A DNA stretch of 64,000 bases from Perognathus longimembris pacificus (GCF_023159225.1 NC_063184.1:14869528-14933527), one strand, 5' to 3'; positions 11,943-24,785 are shown, counted from the stretch's first letter. The notes: generated from the sequence alone by a model not told the origin. Numbers and translations: made by a program.

Positions 11943-12768
11943 GGAGCCCGAGCCCTCAGTGGCCCTAGTTGGTGAGAAGAGAGGATGCATGTGAATCTAC
12001 TGATAGAGATCCTACCAAGGCATCTGTTGGTAATTGACACAAATAAAAAAATGCACTTTAAGTTCTTCAAACTAACTTTTACTTCGACCACTAGATAAGG
12101 TTACAGTGCATGACATTTTTCTGCGGCAGGCTTCTCCCCCCTCCAAGTTAATATCGTTGTTTGGATTTTGGCTGGGGAAGTTCCTTTGTTGGTCAGCCAC
12201 AACATTTCCATTAACTCACATGAATTCCTCATCTCCCAGCCCATGCCAGCTTTCTCCCCACCCAAACAGGATAGATAACATTAGCAGTGTGGCGTGAAAC
12301 AGCTAAAGTTAAAATCACTTTTCCCACAGCTTCCGACCACTGCATTGTGAATAACTCCAGTATAATTTACAGTGTTCATAACCCAAGCAATGAACTTAGG
12401 AAACACTTTTGATTTCCAGTAGGAAGTAGCCCTCCCTATGTTATATTAGACATTACTTAAAGGTATTTTTTAAACCAAAGAACAGAGGACCAGAGCCAGT
12501 TCAGAGGTGGCTTTCTAATAGTGTGGGATTTATTTTTTATTTGGGATACCCAATGCACTGACCTCAGTCAGCTCATGTGGGTTCTCCCGTCCATCCCTCA
12601 TGGACTGGAATTATCCATTAGGCCTCAAGGGACCTAATCCTGCTCTCTAAGCCACAGGTGTGACACCCATTTGTCCTTGTAGATACTACAGCAGTAGCTT
12701 TATGGGTAATATCACTTTGTATTTCACAATTTGAATAAATCAGCCTTAGCCAGGAGACTGTATTTATT
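11940..12768. other. Unique intronic sequence
   Basis: No confident repeat. The stretch 12470-12690 is less AT-rich and could be an old repeat I cannot name. Confidence 0.5.
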
Positions 12769-12783
12769 AAACATTTTACTACA

Positions 12784-12990
12784 GGGGCTGGGAATATGGT
12801 CTAGTGGCAAGAGTGCTTGCCTGGTATACATGAAGCCCTAGGTTCGATTCCCCAGCACCACATATATAGAAAAAGCCAGAAGGGGCGCTGTGGCTCAAGT
12901 CGCAGAGTGCTAGCCTTGAGCAAAAGAAGCCAGGGACAGTGCTCAGGCCCTGAGTTCAAGCCCCAGGACTGGCAAAAAAAAAAAGAAAAG
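12784..12990 (+). mobile_element. IDL-Geo SINE with 15-bp target duplication
   Basis: Full-length dimer with both monomers intact. Flanked by identical AAACATTTTACTACA at 12769-12783 and 12991-13005. The tail is A-rich with G interruptions. Confidence 0.93.
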
Positions 12991-13005
12991 AAACATTTTA
13001 CTACA

Positions 13006-14732
13006 TAGAAGGCATGAACATGAACATAAGTAATTCCCAAACATTATCTCTTTAATTCCTGATAACAACCAATGGACAGAAATTTAATTATTCAAATTTT
13101 ACCTAGTTGTAGCTACTGTGAATAATTGGCCTAATAGAAACTCCTCTCACTAATAGAAAAGCAAGATGAAAGCAAGATCAGTCCACATTAATCATGGAAC
13201 AAATTCTCCACACAGATAACTGATTATTGTTTTCTTATCTCAGAAATAAGCTGGTGTCAGCTGCGTTGCTCCGGCTGCCTGGTGCAATCAATTCAGTTTC
13301 ACCCCAGCGGCCATTTTCTTCTCTAGATGTAGAAGGCACAGAGATACTTCTGAATTGTTCTTTGCTATCTTGAGCCCTGAGTAGCTTTTCTCTTACCCTT
13401 TTTGCGCCTTCTCCATCCAGTTCAGTGCCCCAAGGGCTGAGTTGTAGGAAGAATCTCAGAGATTCCCACGCCTCTGATAACCAGGGGACCTTGACTAACA
13501 GAAGCTTCTAGCAGGAGACTGGATGGCAGCAGGAGAAGATGGTGATACTGCTCAGAGAGTCATTTTTTAATATCTTCCCCACAGTCTGTTTTCAGTGACA
13601 TGCTGTTTGGTTATCATCAACCACTCCTGAAGAATGTATATTGTGGACATGAACAAATGCTATAAATCAGGATTTTTTTTCTTCTTTATTGTCAAAGTGC
13701 AAATCAGGACTTTTTGTTTTCACTTTTGTAAAGTCATAGTTCCCAAAAGCCAGTGGAGGAGCCCAGTTCTAGTCACTTAATTTTTAGTTCTCTCTGTTCT
13801 TGGCCATCTAAGTTGGTTGGATTTCTTAGGCTAAGAGGTAAGAGTGGGTCTTTAATATGTAACACTCTTTGGACTTCTATAACCAGAGGCAGGAGATCTT
13901 GGTCCTCTGCCCTGCTGTGTCAGGCTACAATTCCCACTGTTTTGTTTCTCTATCCTGTGCCATCTAATACTGTAGCCACTAGCTTCAAGTGTTATTGATG
14001 ATGCGACTATCACAATAGCATGACTGTAAAAGTTTATATTCTACTTGTATAAGATTAATTAATAAAAATTTTAAATTTAAAAAGTAGTTTTGCTGTACTA
14101 AAAGCATGTGTCCATAAAGCACAACTCTGGTGTTCAGATAACACTACATTTTACTTCAAGATTTATTAATAGAAAGGAGTATTTGAGCTTATTAGTTGAA
14201 TAAATACAGTATTTGAGCTATAAATGTAAGATGTTCCCCAAATTCCAGGTCTTCACATTAAGAAAAAGGAAAGAAATCTCATTTATAACTTTTTAATACT
14301 CATTTCCTGCTAAATAGTATTTTGGATATGTTGGGTTATACTAAATGTATCATTAAGATTAATTTAACTTATTTCTTTAAACCAGACAAATTTAAATTAC
14401 TATGTGTTTCCCTGTATTAGAGAGTCCAACTTTAAACTCTATCCAGATTCCTCTTAAGAACCCTTTATTACACTCTCCTCAAATACCCAGTGGGACTAAG
14501 CTAGCAGTACCCTTCTGCGACACTAGCTAAGACCACCAAAACCAAAGCCAAATGGAACATTTTACTGTGACTAATTCATTTCACTCTTTTTGAGCTATTT
14601 TTAAAGAGAAGGGAAACAGACACATTTTCTTGGGTACACTGAATGTAGACTATTGGCTAAGCAATATTTGGCTTCTTATGGCATTTTCAAACAATTGGTA
14701 GGGGAAAAAAATCCTCAAAAATATTTCCTGAA
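13006..14732. other. Unique intronic sequence with a CpG-bearing patch
   Basis: The 13260-13315 stretch has several CpGs and CAGCGGCCATTTTC, which resembles a YY1-type site. Otherwise AT-rich with nothing recognised. Confidence 0.5.
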
Positions 14733-15034
14733 TGGGCTAGGCTGGTACTACCTCTCTGTAATCTGAGCTTTGAAGAAGGCAGAAATCAAGAGAATCACAG
14801 GACCATGCCAGCCTGAGCAAAAAGCCATAAACTACATGTGGTAGCATGTACCTGTGATTCCACCTAAAGAGAGACAGACAGAGAAGGATTGTGATCCAAG
14901 GCAGGCCCTGGGCAAAACCACAAGAATCTACCTCAAAAATAGCTCAAACCTAGCTAAACCAAGGGCAGGCTAGAAGTATGGCTTCAGTGAAACAATGCCT
15001 GGCATGTGTGTTCAAACCCCAGCGCTGTCAAAAA
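14733..15034 (+). mobile_element. Old B1-like dimer with ID-like tail
   Basis: Two B1-like units (15-20% diverged by eye) and an ID-like end GTTCAAACCCCAGCGCTGTC. The layout matches 5560-5880 and 38928-39232. Confidence 0.6.
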
Positions 15035-16309
15035 TAATTCTGGGATGGAAGGAAATATTAACATTATGAAGTGCCATCATATATCAGATAATCCTTGAAT
15101 ATCCCATTTCATCCCAAGGCATAAATTGGCTAATGAGATATCTTCACTTTACAAACTAGAGAATCAAGACCCTGAGACATTAATTGAGTCAAACAGCTAG
15201 TGGACATAGAGAGAGGTCCAAATCAAGACCAGGTTTTCTCTGGTTTACTGCTGGGGATATTTTTGGAATACCACACAATGAGTATTCCTTACTTGTAGGT
15301 ATTTGAAACAAAACTTACGGAGAAAGTCATTGACTTTACTGGATATTGATTCTAAAACTTTTCTTGATATGTACATGGTCTTTAGCTCTTCTCCCTTCAC
15401 ATCTCGGTCCACATTCCACTTCTTCCTTGGTCCCAGGAGAGACTGAAATATACCTAGCAACATCTACAGCTCACTGACAATACTACACGAGAAGTTTCTT
15501 CCAGAGCAGTCAAGTTAGGTCATTTCCCGGAAGACTACAGGTTCAGTAGACTCAGCCTAAGAGGATGCATAGCCTGCATTGAGCCAGGCTAGCCCCAACC
15601 CCAGGTGCAGCCTTATCCCACCCTGGCCTCTATTTCTAACCTCCGTGCTGCATGGGTCATTGTTCAGAGATGAAAACAGATACTCAAACATATAAACTGT
15701 ACGCAAGTAACAAATGAGGTGAAAGTTCTTGACCTTAGGGTGGAAGACTTCACTCATGCTCTTATTTTGAATCTAGACATCATTTGGTCCTTCTATGTTT
15801 GACTCTACCTTACTAATGTAGTTCCTCATGTGAGTTTAAAAATGATGTTTGCATGCATATTAGCACTCTTTCACTGGCTTTTGATATCTTCTCTTACTGC
15901 CTGGGTGGGAAATGGGAATATTTATTATATTTTTCATGCAAGTGGGCTCTGTACTTCAACCCTTTATACTTGGAGTTGTTCACACTGTGTGACACTAAAC
16001 ATTAAATGAAAAAGATAAGCTTAGATGTCACTGCAAAACTGACTCTGGTTTTGGATTAAGTGCCTAAGAGGTACTGAATGTAACAAAGCAAGCTAAGTGT
16101 GTACTCTACTGATTTTTAAAAGTACTGGTCTGTGGCTAACTTGATATGCTATCATTGGAACTCTTGATACTAGAAACAGAGTCAATGTTAATTGGAGTTT
16201 GAAAGAAAAAACATGAAACCAGAGCTGATTTAGCTGTGTTCTATTACTGTGTGTTAGCTTCTTTATCTTACTACATTTCAGATTCCTCATCTGCAAGAAC
16301 AGACTGTAA
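15035..16309. other. Unique intronic sequence
   Basis: No repeat or gene recognised. Confidence 0.55.
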
Positions 16310-16629
16310 GGTTTATTAAAGTAAGTAGCCGATAAAGGTGAACACCATGCAATATTCAGGCAGGAGAGAAAAGTGTATTCCTGAACTGCTGGCCTGTGGC
16401 TGAGATGATACATGGCCAGAGAGAAGGGCTGAACCACCAAAGGGCCATGCCTTATCTAGGTCAGGGGCAGGAGGTATGGCCAGTTGGACTGGATGTGAAC
16501 TTAGAGAAGGGGGAGGCAACTGCCTCCTGCCAATTACCTAGGTAACTCAGGGACTGAGCTAAGACTTAAACAGGAGAGGGGTATCTGCATGTAGCCCTCC
16601 CCGGGGTGGACCTTACACAGACTAACACA
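16310..16629 (-). mobile_element. Possible solitary LTR, antisense
   Basis: Read on the minus strand, the segment begins TGTTAGTCTGTGTAAGG, is relatively GC-rich in the middle, and ends with an AATAAACCTTACA polyadenylation-like end. That layout suits a solo LTR. No clear 4-6 bp target duplication was found, and no internal retroviral sequence is present. Confidence 0.3.
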
Positions 16630-16689
16630 GTTAGGGTTTTTTAAATGTGGGCAATAGATATAAATCCTTAAACAATGAATAGGTTTTTG

Positions 16690-16917
16690 TGTTTGTTTTG
16701 TGCCAGTCCAGAGGTGCTATCCCTGAGCTTTTGTGCTCAAGGCTAGTGTTCTCCTAGCCTTGCTCTTGAGCAATATTTCTACTTCCACCTTTTTGGTAGC
16801 CAATTGGAGATAAGAGTCTCATGTACTTTCTTCCCAGGCTAGTTTCTAACTATGATCCTCAGATCTCATCCTCCTGAGTAGCTAGGATTATAGATATGCA
16901 CCACCAGTGCCCAGTAG
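16690..16917 (-). mobile_element. B1-Geo composite SINE, antisense
   Basis: The complement of the right module (GAGCTTTTGTGCTCAAGG) precedes the complement of the linker and B1-like part (CCAATTGGAGATAAGAGTCT, CCTCCTGAGTAGCTAGGAT). Confidence 0.83.
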
Positions 16918-17329
16918 CATGGAGTATTCTTAAAGGTTAATTGTTTACAAGCATATGAGATAAGGGAATCAAATAAAGAACAGAACTGACCTTAGAAAGA
17001 TATTAGGCCATGGATCTATAGTATTGTAGAGAACCAGAATGTGTTAGCAATGTTAAGGCAGCACAAATATAATGCTGGTCCAATTCTATCCCTGTATCTC
17101 TACTTAAAATGTATATTTGGCAGGAAGAGTCTGATTGGCTAGTTGGAGTCCTTCAAGGTTTCAAGGTTCTCTTGGTCATGGAAAATTGGGACAAGGTAGT
17201 ATCTCCATTGATGACCCCAATCAAAATGTAGTCAGGTCTGGTGACTTTAATTTTTTATTTCAAATAAAATATGAAGAGGTATAACCAAACAAAGGTATTA
17301 CTGTTTGAGAGTTAGATTACCAGGGTCTG

Positions 17330-17500
17330 ATGGATTCATGGTCATGCCAAAGAAAATTCAGGGGCAGACCCACAGAAGAATTTTATAAAGCGATATTTAT
17401 TAGTAACAAGGTTAAAAGCAGAGGAAATTGATGGCAGGCTGTGGGACCAAGCTGCTGGGTGTGTTAGGCAATGTTAGGGTGGCAGGTGATGAGACACATT
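17330..17500 (-). repeat. Possible LTR fragment, antisense
   Basis: On the minus strand it reads CTTGTTACTAATAAATATCG then GCTTTATAAAATTCTTC, resembling the polyadenylation region of an LTR. Boundaries are unclear. Confidence 0.25.
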
Positions 17501-19308
17501 GAGTTTTGTTGTATAAATGCGAAATATTCTGAGAAATGTAAAGGTTTTTCCCTGGAAATATTAGCTAGGGAAGAGACTGTTCTCTAAAATCTGTTTCCTG
17601 CCAAGACAATGATTTGTAAGGCAGTATACACATAAAACCACAGCTTTAATTACATGTAATGAAATTTCTAGCAGAATTTTGTACAGTCTTGTGTAGAGAC
17701 TGAACACATATGAAAAAAACCCCACAGAGTGGTGGGTGTACAGAGCTAACAAGTGACAGGATGCAGCACAAAGGTGTGATACCAGGATGTGGGTAGAACA
17801 TAGCACTAGAGTGAGCCATTGAAGCTATAGGTGTTTCCTGTGCAGAGCTACTGTAGGGCTGATTCTGTCTTCCTGTCTGAGGCCCTCTGAAAGAGACATG
17901 GATTCTGGTACAAACCAGAAAAATAAAAGTGTTTTACAGACTCCTGAAAGTCAGTTCTAATGAAATAATCAACATAGGCAAACTTTCAAGCTATTGAGAA
18001 AGGTAATTTTAAAACATTACAAAGAGCTCATACTTGTACTGTTTATTTTTCTCTTAACAATGATCCCACCTTCAAAGAGGTTATTTTATGCCCACATATA
18101 AGTATGAAAACCATTTATTTTCAGAACATTCTCACAGATTTCACTTAAAATTTTATGAAGAAAGCATTTCAACAATTTGCTGTCTAACTAGACAGAGATA
18201 GATGGAAAACAAAATGAGTAATAATTACATCCCAAATAGTTAGCATGCAAATATTTAATTAAAAAATCTGCCTTTGTTATTTCAAACATAAGCCAACAAT
18301 AAATCTCACACCATCTATTTTAGTTATGGTAAATCATAGTCATATGTGGTCATGATTATGTCTAATTGTGGGATAAAAGGTTTAATTTTAGAATATGAAT
18401 GAAATATGCTCTTGGTGACATTTTATGCATGACAGTCTTGGAATAATAGGAGGAAAGCTAGCAGCTATGTGATATAAATCCCATACAGAGAAAATTATAA
18501 GGAACCTTTAAATCAAGCATTTTGAATTTTTAATGATCATTTTTAGGAGCCGTGGGTTCTCCATATTTAGAACTTGGAGAGGCTATAAAATCTTCTGACA
18601 CAAATTCAGTGATGATGATGATACTTGGTGTGTGATAAGTTATTACTGCTGTGTATAAACAGAAATCTAGAACAATTCCCTGAACAATTATTTTACACAG
18701 GAATATATCATCTGCTGAACTCTCCACTAAGATTGTTAATCTACATTAAAATGCATGATTTTTCAAGGAACAGGAAGAGAGACTGCCATTAAGCACTTGA
18801 TCTGAAGTTGCTTACAGACTGCATGACAACAACCAGAACTGAAAAGGAGCCAACTCTGTATTAAAAAAAAGCCAAACAGCAACAGCAACAAAACAACAAT
18901 AAAAACTGCTTTTCCTTCACAGAAATGTCTTTCATTAAAATGAAATGTTTAGTTTAGCCCTCTCTAAGTCAGGACTTAAACAATTAAAGTTACATTCCAA
19001 GTAATTCACTTCCTCAGAAATCTTTAGTAAAAAGTATATTTATAAAATATAAAAGGAGCTTGAGTTTGCTTGTGCTTCCATCATGCATCTCAACTCGGAG
19101 AAAGGCCAAGCACCTGAAGTTGGCAATTGGCCTGAAGATACGGTGGCTATAAAATCTTTCAGAGGATTCTTTAAATGAACAGGTGTTCTTACCCATCTGT
19201 GTCACATTCTTTCCACCTCAGAAATAGCTTAGTGTTTAAACAGTGGATCCGGGCCACCATCTGGGGGGTGATGTGGAGAGGGTTTAACTGATGGCTGGGA
19301 TCTAACAG
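17500..19308. other. Unique intronic sequence
   Basis: AT-rich; no repeat or gene recognised. Confidence 0.55.
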
Positions 19309-19508
19309 TTTCCTTCCTTCCTTCCATCTTTCCTTCCTTCCTCTCTCCCTCCCTTCCTCCCTCCCTCTCTCCTTTCCTCCCTTCATCCCTCCCTCGCTCC
19401 CTTCCTTCCCTCCTTCATTCCTTCATTCCTTCTTTCTGTTCTTCCTTCCCTCTTTCCCTCTCTCCTTATCCTTTCTTCCTTCTTTTCTTCTTTCCTTCCT
19501 TCCTCCAT
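19309..19508. repeat. (TTCC/CTCC)n pyrimidine tract
   Basis: Two hundred bases of almost pure pyrimidine with CCTT, CCCT and TTCT units. Confidence 0.92.
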
Positions 19509-19849
19509 CCAAATTTTCTTAGTTATAGTTAGATATTTTGTCTCAATATAATTGTAAATTAATATGTAAGTTAACACAGAGTTCTGATGTGCCAATTTTC
19601 CCCATTGGTAACATCTTGCAGAACCATAGGATGTAGGAGAGTATACCAACTAGAAAAATAGACAGTGTTATGAGGTGGGACGTATTTCTGCAAGCAGTCT
19701 CTTTGCATCATTTGCCTTCTGTCTAATTGGGTTAGACTCTTCCTTTTTCTTGGGTTTTGGAAGTTATTTACAAAGTGGTATTACCAAGAGCATTTCCTAC
19801 GTTGCCATTCATCATCATTCTCTTCTCTCCTACCCTTGTCTTGTCCTTT

Positions 19850-20095
19850 TGAATGTCCTATAAATGGAGCCAGGTGGTCTTTTGGGATTGTCTTTTCTCA
19901 GTCAGAATTTTCCTGGCAGTTGCAGGCAGTGGAGTGTCTCAATTGTGTATGGCTTTAACTTGCAAAGTAGCATTCCATGTGGTAGATGTGCCAGTTTACT
20001 TAATCACTCACATGTTCAAGGACATCTGGGTTTGTTTTTACTTTTATTTTTGTTCATTAAAAATAAAATTGCTACAGCATCGGTGTTCAAATAGT
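19850..20095 (-). mobile_element. Ancient L1 fragment, antisense
   Basis: AAATGGAGCCAGGTGGTCTT, CACATGTTCAAGGACATCTG and AATAAAATTGCTACAGCATC follow the antisense order of the mammalian L1 ORF2 3' region. Strongly diverged. Confidence 0.55.
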
Positions 20096-20099
20096 ATGT

Positions 20100-20212
20100 T
20101 TGTTTGTTTGTGTTTTTGAGACAAGATTGTTTTGTAGCCAAGGCTGGCCTGTAGCTTACAATCTTCTTGCATCAGTGGCTGGATAATAGGCATGTGTCAC
20201 CATGCTTGGCTT
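20100..20212 (-). mobile_element. Antisense B1 monomer
   Basis: TTTTTGAGACAAGATTG, AAGGCTGGCCTGTAGC and CATGTGTCACCATGCTTGGC are diagnostic antisense B1 blocks. It lies between two oppositely oriented old L1 fragments. Confidence 0.75.
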
Positions 20213-20224
20213 CATAATAGCACT

Positions 20225-20600
20225 ACCTACACTAACCAAAAATCAAAACAAACAAAATATCTCTTGGAAGGTGAATGGACAAACAATATAACAACATGTA
20301 GATAACTGTATATGTGTATTCTAAATATAGCAAATATAATTCTTATATATTTATATATATTTAAAATATATCTAGAATATTCCTCAGCCCTGAAAATCTG
20401 ACACATGGTATAAGACAGATGAACCTCACAAACATTGTGCTAAGTAGAACAAGTCAGACATATCCAGACACATATTATATGATTCCATTCAGTCATATGA
20501 CATACCTAGAGAAAGCAAGTTACTAAAAAAAACTCAGACTTAGATAAAATGTAATGTTTTATAGGAAAAACATTGTTCTCAGTCATAGGCTAGAAATGTT
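20225..20600 (+). mobile_element. Ancient L1 fragment, sense
   Basis: GTGAATGGACAAACAATATA, GAATATTCCTCAGCCCTGAA, ACATGGTATAAGACAGATGA and ATATGATTCCATTCAGTCAT match the sense order of an ancient mammalian L1 ORF2 end. It is opposite in orientation to 19850-20095. Confidence 0.6.
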
Positions 20601-20789
20601 TATTTGCAGGGTGTCAACATGAAATTGGAAATAGTAATGGTCATTTCTTTATTCTCTTGTATTTAATCACTCTTTCAAGTATACATAGGGCACAGTTATG
20701 CCTTACTCCCATTTTATCCGCTGCCCCATGTAGGCTGGTCTCTGATAATTAAATAGCAAAGGAAAACAATACTTGAAATGATCTTAAAA

Positions 20790-21015
20790 GAATATTAAGG
20801 AAAGAAGGCCAACAATGGAGAGAGGAAGAGTGGGCAAATTCAGTCATTATATTCAAGGTCCATATGTGATAATGCACCCAGGTAACTTGAAGGGTTGTCG
20901 GTGCAGGAAGAGATGGGGGAGAATGAAGGAAGGGGTGACATTGATCATAAGGCATTGGACTTACAACCTGCCTTGTTGAGTTAAAATGCTGAGTACAACT
21001 ACTTAAAAATTTCTA
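20790..21015 (+). repeat. Old dispersed repeat, probably an L1 3' UTR
   Basis: Shares AAGGGGTGACATTGA and a TTCAAGGTCCATATGTG-like block, in order, with 63310-63540. It follows an ancient L1 ORF2 fragment, which suggests an L1 3' UTR. Confidence 0.45.
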
Positions 21016-22480
21016 AAGAGGCTATTGCAGATGTTAGGGGACTCTCTATGGGGTTGCATCCTGATGAGCCCATATTAACATAAAGCAGAAAATGTATTCA
21101 TAAGGCTTCCCTCCCAGCACCCTAGCTTAGCAAACCAATATTCTAGAGTATCAGTTATTTCCCTCTTGTGATCTCATAGCTGATTATGGGCAGCTGTTTG
21201 CCATTGCCACCACTGCTAGGAGAGCACAGCATCCCTCTGTTAGTACAAGGAAAGGTCAAAACTCCACGTGTGCTTTCCACCAAATGTGCCATGGTGCCAA
21301 AGGTACAATCACATACAGGATTGATGCCAATGTATCTACAGACGAATCCTCAATAAACAACGACATAGTCTAAATTGAATTGCCTAATTCTGGGGTTTCA
21401 GAATTTGTTGTTTCAAATTACATTGGTAGAATAAACCAGGGTATGGTAGAACAAGACAAACGTTGTCCCGCCATACAACAAATATCTGATTAAAGTTAAG
21501 ATCTTCAAGTTATTTCATGTATCCTCTAAGGAAGAAACTGTAGAACATAGACCAGTAGAACATGAACGATTATGCAGAGATGGAATTTTATATGTAGATT
21601 TTTTGGTTGAGTAACTTCACACTTAAGGGCAGTAGGGTATTTGAAGTGCCTTGCATCATGAATTGTCCCCACGTGATTTTATCTGGTTGTTTATAAAGGT
21701 TTTCTAGGGATAAGGTCAAGATTGAACTAGCAAACACATGGAAACTGTGACATGTGCATAGAACACAGGTGCACCTGTGCTGGGAGCCAGGATCTGAGGA
21801 AGCCAGTAATAAGACTGTTAGCCCAAGCAGCAGCACTGCATCTGCACACTTAGAGAACAATCCGGAACATGTGCAGGCCCTCATGGTTTTGGCCATAGTC
21901 AGCCGAGCTGTCTAACAGTGATATGAGGCTCCTTCTAGGATAACTCATGACTATGTAATTTACCATGGAGGAGCCTATTTATGAGACACTGGGGGATACC
22001 TTGCTGCTTTCTCCCCAAAGTGAGTAAATCTTAGTGGCAGTTAAAATCCAAGATACAGTATGACTTTGTGCACAGTGACAAAATGCTTCCTATACACTTC
22101 CTGTCTGAAAAAAAAAGAAAGAAAAAGCAATATTAAGGGGTTTGAGTAGAAGTTAGGACATGGAAAAGAATGTGAATTTTGAATGTGATGCATTTGTCTG
22201 CCAATCCCAGCTCCTTGTTTTCACCTTTGGTAGTGTACTTAAAAAAATTAGTGTATCATTTTACATAATAGACCAAAACCGTTGTGCCTTATTTTATCAT
22301 TCAGAGTATTCAATGGTATGATGTATACAAATGTGCTTGTGGAACACTCCAGATCTATTCAGGGGATTATGCATTCCCTCTCCCTCCAATTCCACACTCT
22401 ACTCTCAATTTCCTTCTTCCATGGAGATGTGAACAAAAGCATTTCAGGTTTGTAAATTCTAAAATAAGAAAGCGTTAAAA
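21016..22480. other. Intronic sequence, first part possibly an ancient repeat
   Basis: The 21016-21380 stretch (GGACTCTCTATGGGGTTGCA; GTATTCATAAGGCTTCC) recalls an ancient mammalian repeat whose class I cannot name. The rest is unique. Confidence 0.4.
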
Positions 22481-22496
22481 AAAAAAACTTCATGTG

Positions 22497-22708
22497 GGCT
22501 GGGAATATGGCCTAGTGGCAAGAGTGCTTGCCTCGTATACGTGAAGCCCTGGGTTTGATTCCTCAGCACCACATATACAGAAAATGGCCAGAAGTGGCGC
22601 TGTGGCTCAAGTGGCAGAGTGCTAGCCTTGAGCAAAAAAGAAGCCAGGGACAGTGCTCAGGCCCTGAATTCACGGCCTAGGACTGGAAAAAAAACAACAA
22701 AACAAAAC
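22497..22708 (+). mobile_element. IDL-Geo SINE with 16-bp target duplication
   Basis: Full-length copy whose tail is a CAA/CAAAA-patterned A-run. Identical AAAAAAACTTCATGTG flanks it at 22481-22496 and 22709-22724. Confidence 0.93.
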
Positions 22709-22903
22709 AAAAAAACTTCATGTGCATGTGTGAAAACAAATCATTGTTTGTTGAGAATGGTTTGGGAAAACTGGGGATGAAAGAAGGTGATAAAGGCTTG
22801 AGTTTGATCCAGGTACACTGTATGCATATATAGACACATCAAAATGGAGTCCTCCAACCCCTGTGTACAACTAACTGATGCTATTAAAAACATACAAAAT
22901 AAT

Positions 22904-23125
22904 CCAAATGCTGGTGGCGCACATCTGTAATCCTAGTTATTCAGAGGCTGAGATCTGAGGATCGCAATTCAAAGCCAGCCAGAACAAGAAATTCCATGAG
23001 ACTCTGACCTCCAATCCATCATAGAAAAAGCTAGAAATGCAGATGTGACTAGTCTTGAACAAAAGGAACCTACGGATAGCTCCTAGACCCAGAGTTCAAG
23101 CCCCAGGACCACCACCACCAAAAAG
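22904..23125 (+). mobile_element. B1-Geo composite SINE
   Basis: The B1-like left part (GCTGGTGGCGCACATCTGTA) and the right module ending AGTTCAAGCCCCAGGAC are both present. The tail contains an ACC repeat before the A-rich end. Confidence 0.83.
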
Positions 23126-23534
23126 TAAAAAGTAAGATAAACATGGAAACTTTGAATGCTTTCTTATGGAAGATTCATGCTATTTCACATGGTAAGAATA
23201 AATAATTTCCCCTCATATATCAGTACCTATGGGAAATAAGCCAGCTATGGTTCTAAGAACTTTACATGTGGGGGTTTAATCCTTATACTGATAAGAATCG
23301 TATTTGGTATTATTTGGAATCCTATTTGGTATATTATTATAAGCATTTTGCAGAGACATTTCCTAGTTATCACAAGGGGAAAACTATCAGCTTACTTATA
23401 CTGGCTTTACAGTAAGAATGTAAACCTTACAATAATAAGACAGCTTAGTGTCCTTGTATTTTAACAGTACCTTACTTTGCACTTCCTAAGTAGTTGAGAA
23501 ATATTAGCACAGGTTTTTTTTTATTCTTTTTGTA

Positions 23535-23822
23535 CAGGGTATAATATTTCATGCCTGTAATTTCAGCTATTTAAAAGGCAGAGATGAGAGAATCATGGTT
23601 AAAGGCTAACCTGGGACAAAATTTAGTACATTATCTCAAAGAAAAAAGTCTGTCATGGAGGTATATGTTTGTGCAAATATTCAGGAGACAGGCTGATACA
23701 AGTAAAAATGTGACAGCATATCTGAAAAATAAACAAAAGGGCTGGAGTTGTGGCTTAAATGCTAGAGCTTTGGTCTAGCTAGTGAAAAGCCCTAAGTTAA
23801 AACTTCAATAGTACTATCAAAA
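23535..23822 (+). mobile_element. Old B1-like dimer with ID-like tail and (GGAA)n end
   Basis: B1-like units around TTTCATGCCTGTAATTTCAG and GGAGGTATATGTTTGTGC, then an ID-like unit (GGGCTGGAGTTGTGGCTTAA). The tail expanded into GGAA repeats. Confidence 0.6.
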
Positions 23823-23825
23823 AAG

Positions 23826-23905
23826 AGGAAAGGAAGGAGAAGGAAGGAAGGAAGGAAGGAAGGAAGGAAGGAAGGAAGGAAGGAAGGAAGGAAGGAAGGA
23901 AGGGA
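23826..23905. repeat. (GGAA)n microsatellite at a SINE tail
   Basis: Mostly perfect AAGG units grown from the tail of the old SINE at 23535-23822. Confidence 0.93.
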
Positions 23906-24282
23906 GAACAAAACAAAAAGGAATATCGATGGCAGATTTTTTTCTTGATGATTTCATCAAAAAACTATATTTTGTAATGACACTCTTGAGACTCCTTTGA
24001 ACTAAGCATTAATCAAGCTCAGCAGTTAACATCTATCTAGGTAAACATACAAAAGCAAGAGTGTGGATTTGTAATTTGTGAATAACCTAGATAAATTAAT
24101 TTATGCAGATCAATTACTTATTTGTGTAAACATGAAGGGTAGGGAAGAAACATAAGTAGGGAAGAAGAAAGGAGAAAGAGAAAAAGACTTAAGTTTCAGA
24201 TATGGCATATGATCATTCAAAGGATGAGACTGAGTTTCAGTCAGTTGCACTGGAAAAGATACGTAAAGAAAAATATATTACA

Positions 24283-24767
24283 TACAGGTCTAGGATAGTC
24301 ATAGCAGAAGATCACAATAGCTCAATAGCTATGTATATATGAACACATAAGATGATGCTAAGTGAAATGAACTCCAAGTTATGGAAATAAGTGGTTTATT
24401 GTTGTTGTTCTTATTTTCAACATGCCATGTGAAATTATGCCTTTTTCGTTTGTCTTTCTTCCCCATGGCTTTACCCCTGATGTCACTGTAACTGATTTTG
24501 GTACTGTGGGTATTGTATGTATGTTTATCATAACTAGGGAAGGGGAACATCAAAATGGAGAGACAAGGGGTAAAAGGCAAACCAATGCAACAGCAATACT
24601 TAGAAGACAATATGTTACATACCAACTGTACAATTCATGAGGGAGGGGGTTGGGGAGGGGGGACATGGAGGAGGTAACAAGTTTGGAAAGAAATGTACTC
24701 ATGGCCTTACATATGAAACTGTAACCCCTCTGTACATCACTTTGACAATAAATAAATTAATTAATTT
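24283..24767 (+). mobile_element. L1 3' UTR, truncated
   Basis: It shares GATGATGCTAAGTGAAATGA, a G-rich tract at 24639-24672 and an end CTCTGTACATCACTTTGACA with other L1 3' ends here. Flanks at 24265-24282 and 24768-24785 form an imperfect duplication of about 18 bp. No ORF2 sequence remains. Confidence 0.85.
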
Positions 24768-24785
24768 AAAGAAAAAATGTATTAC

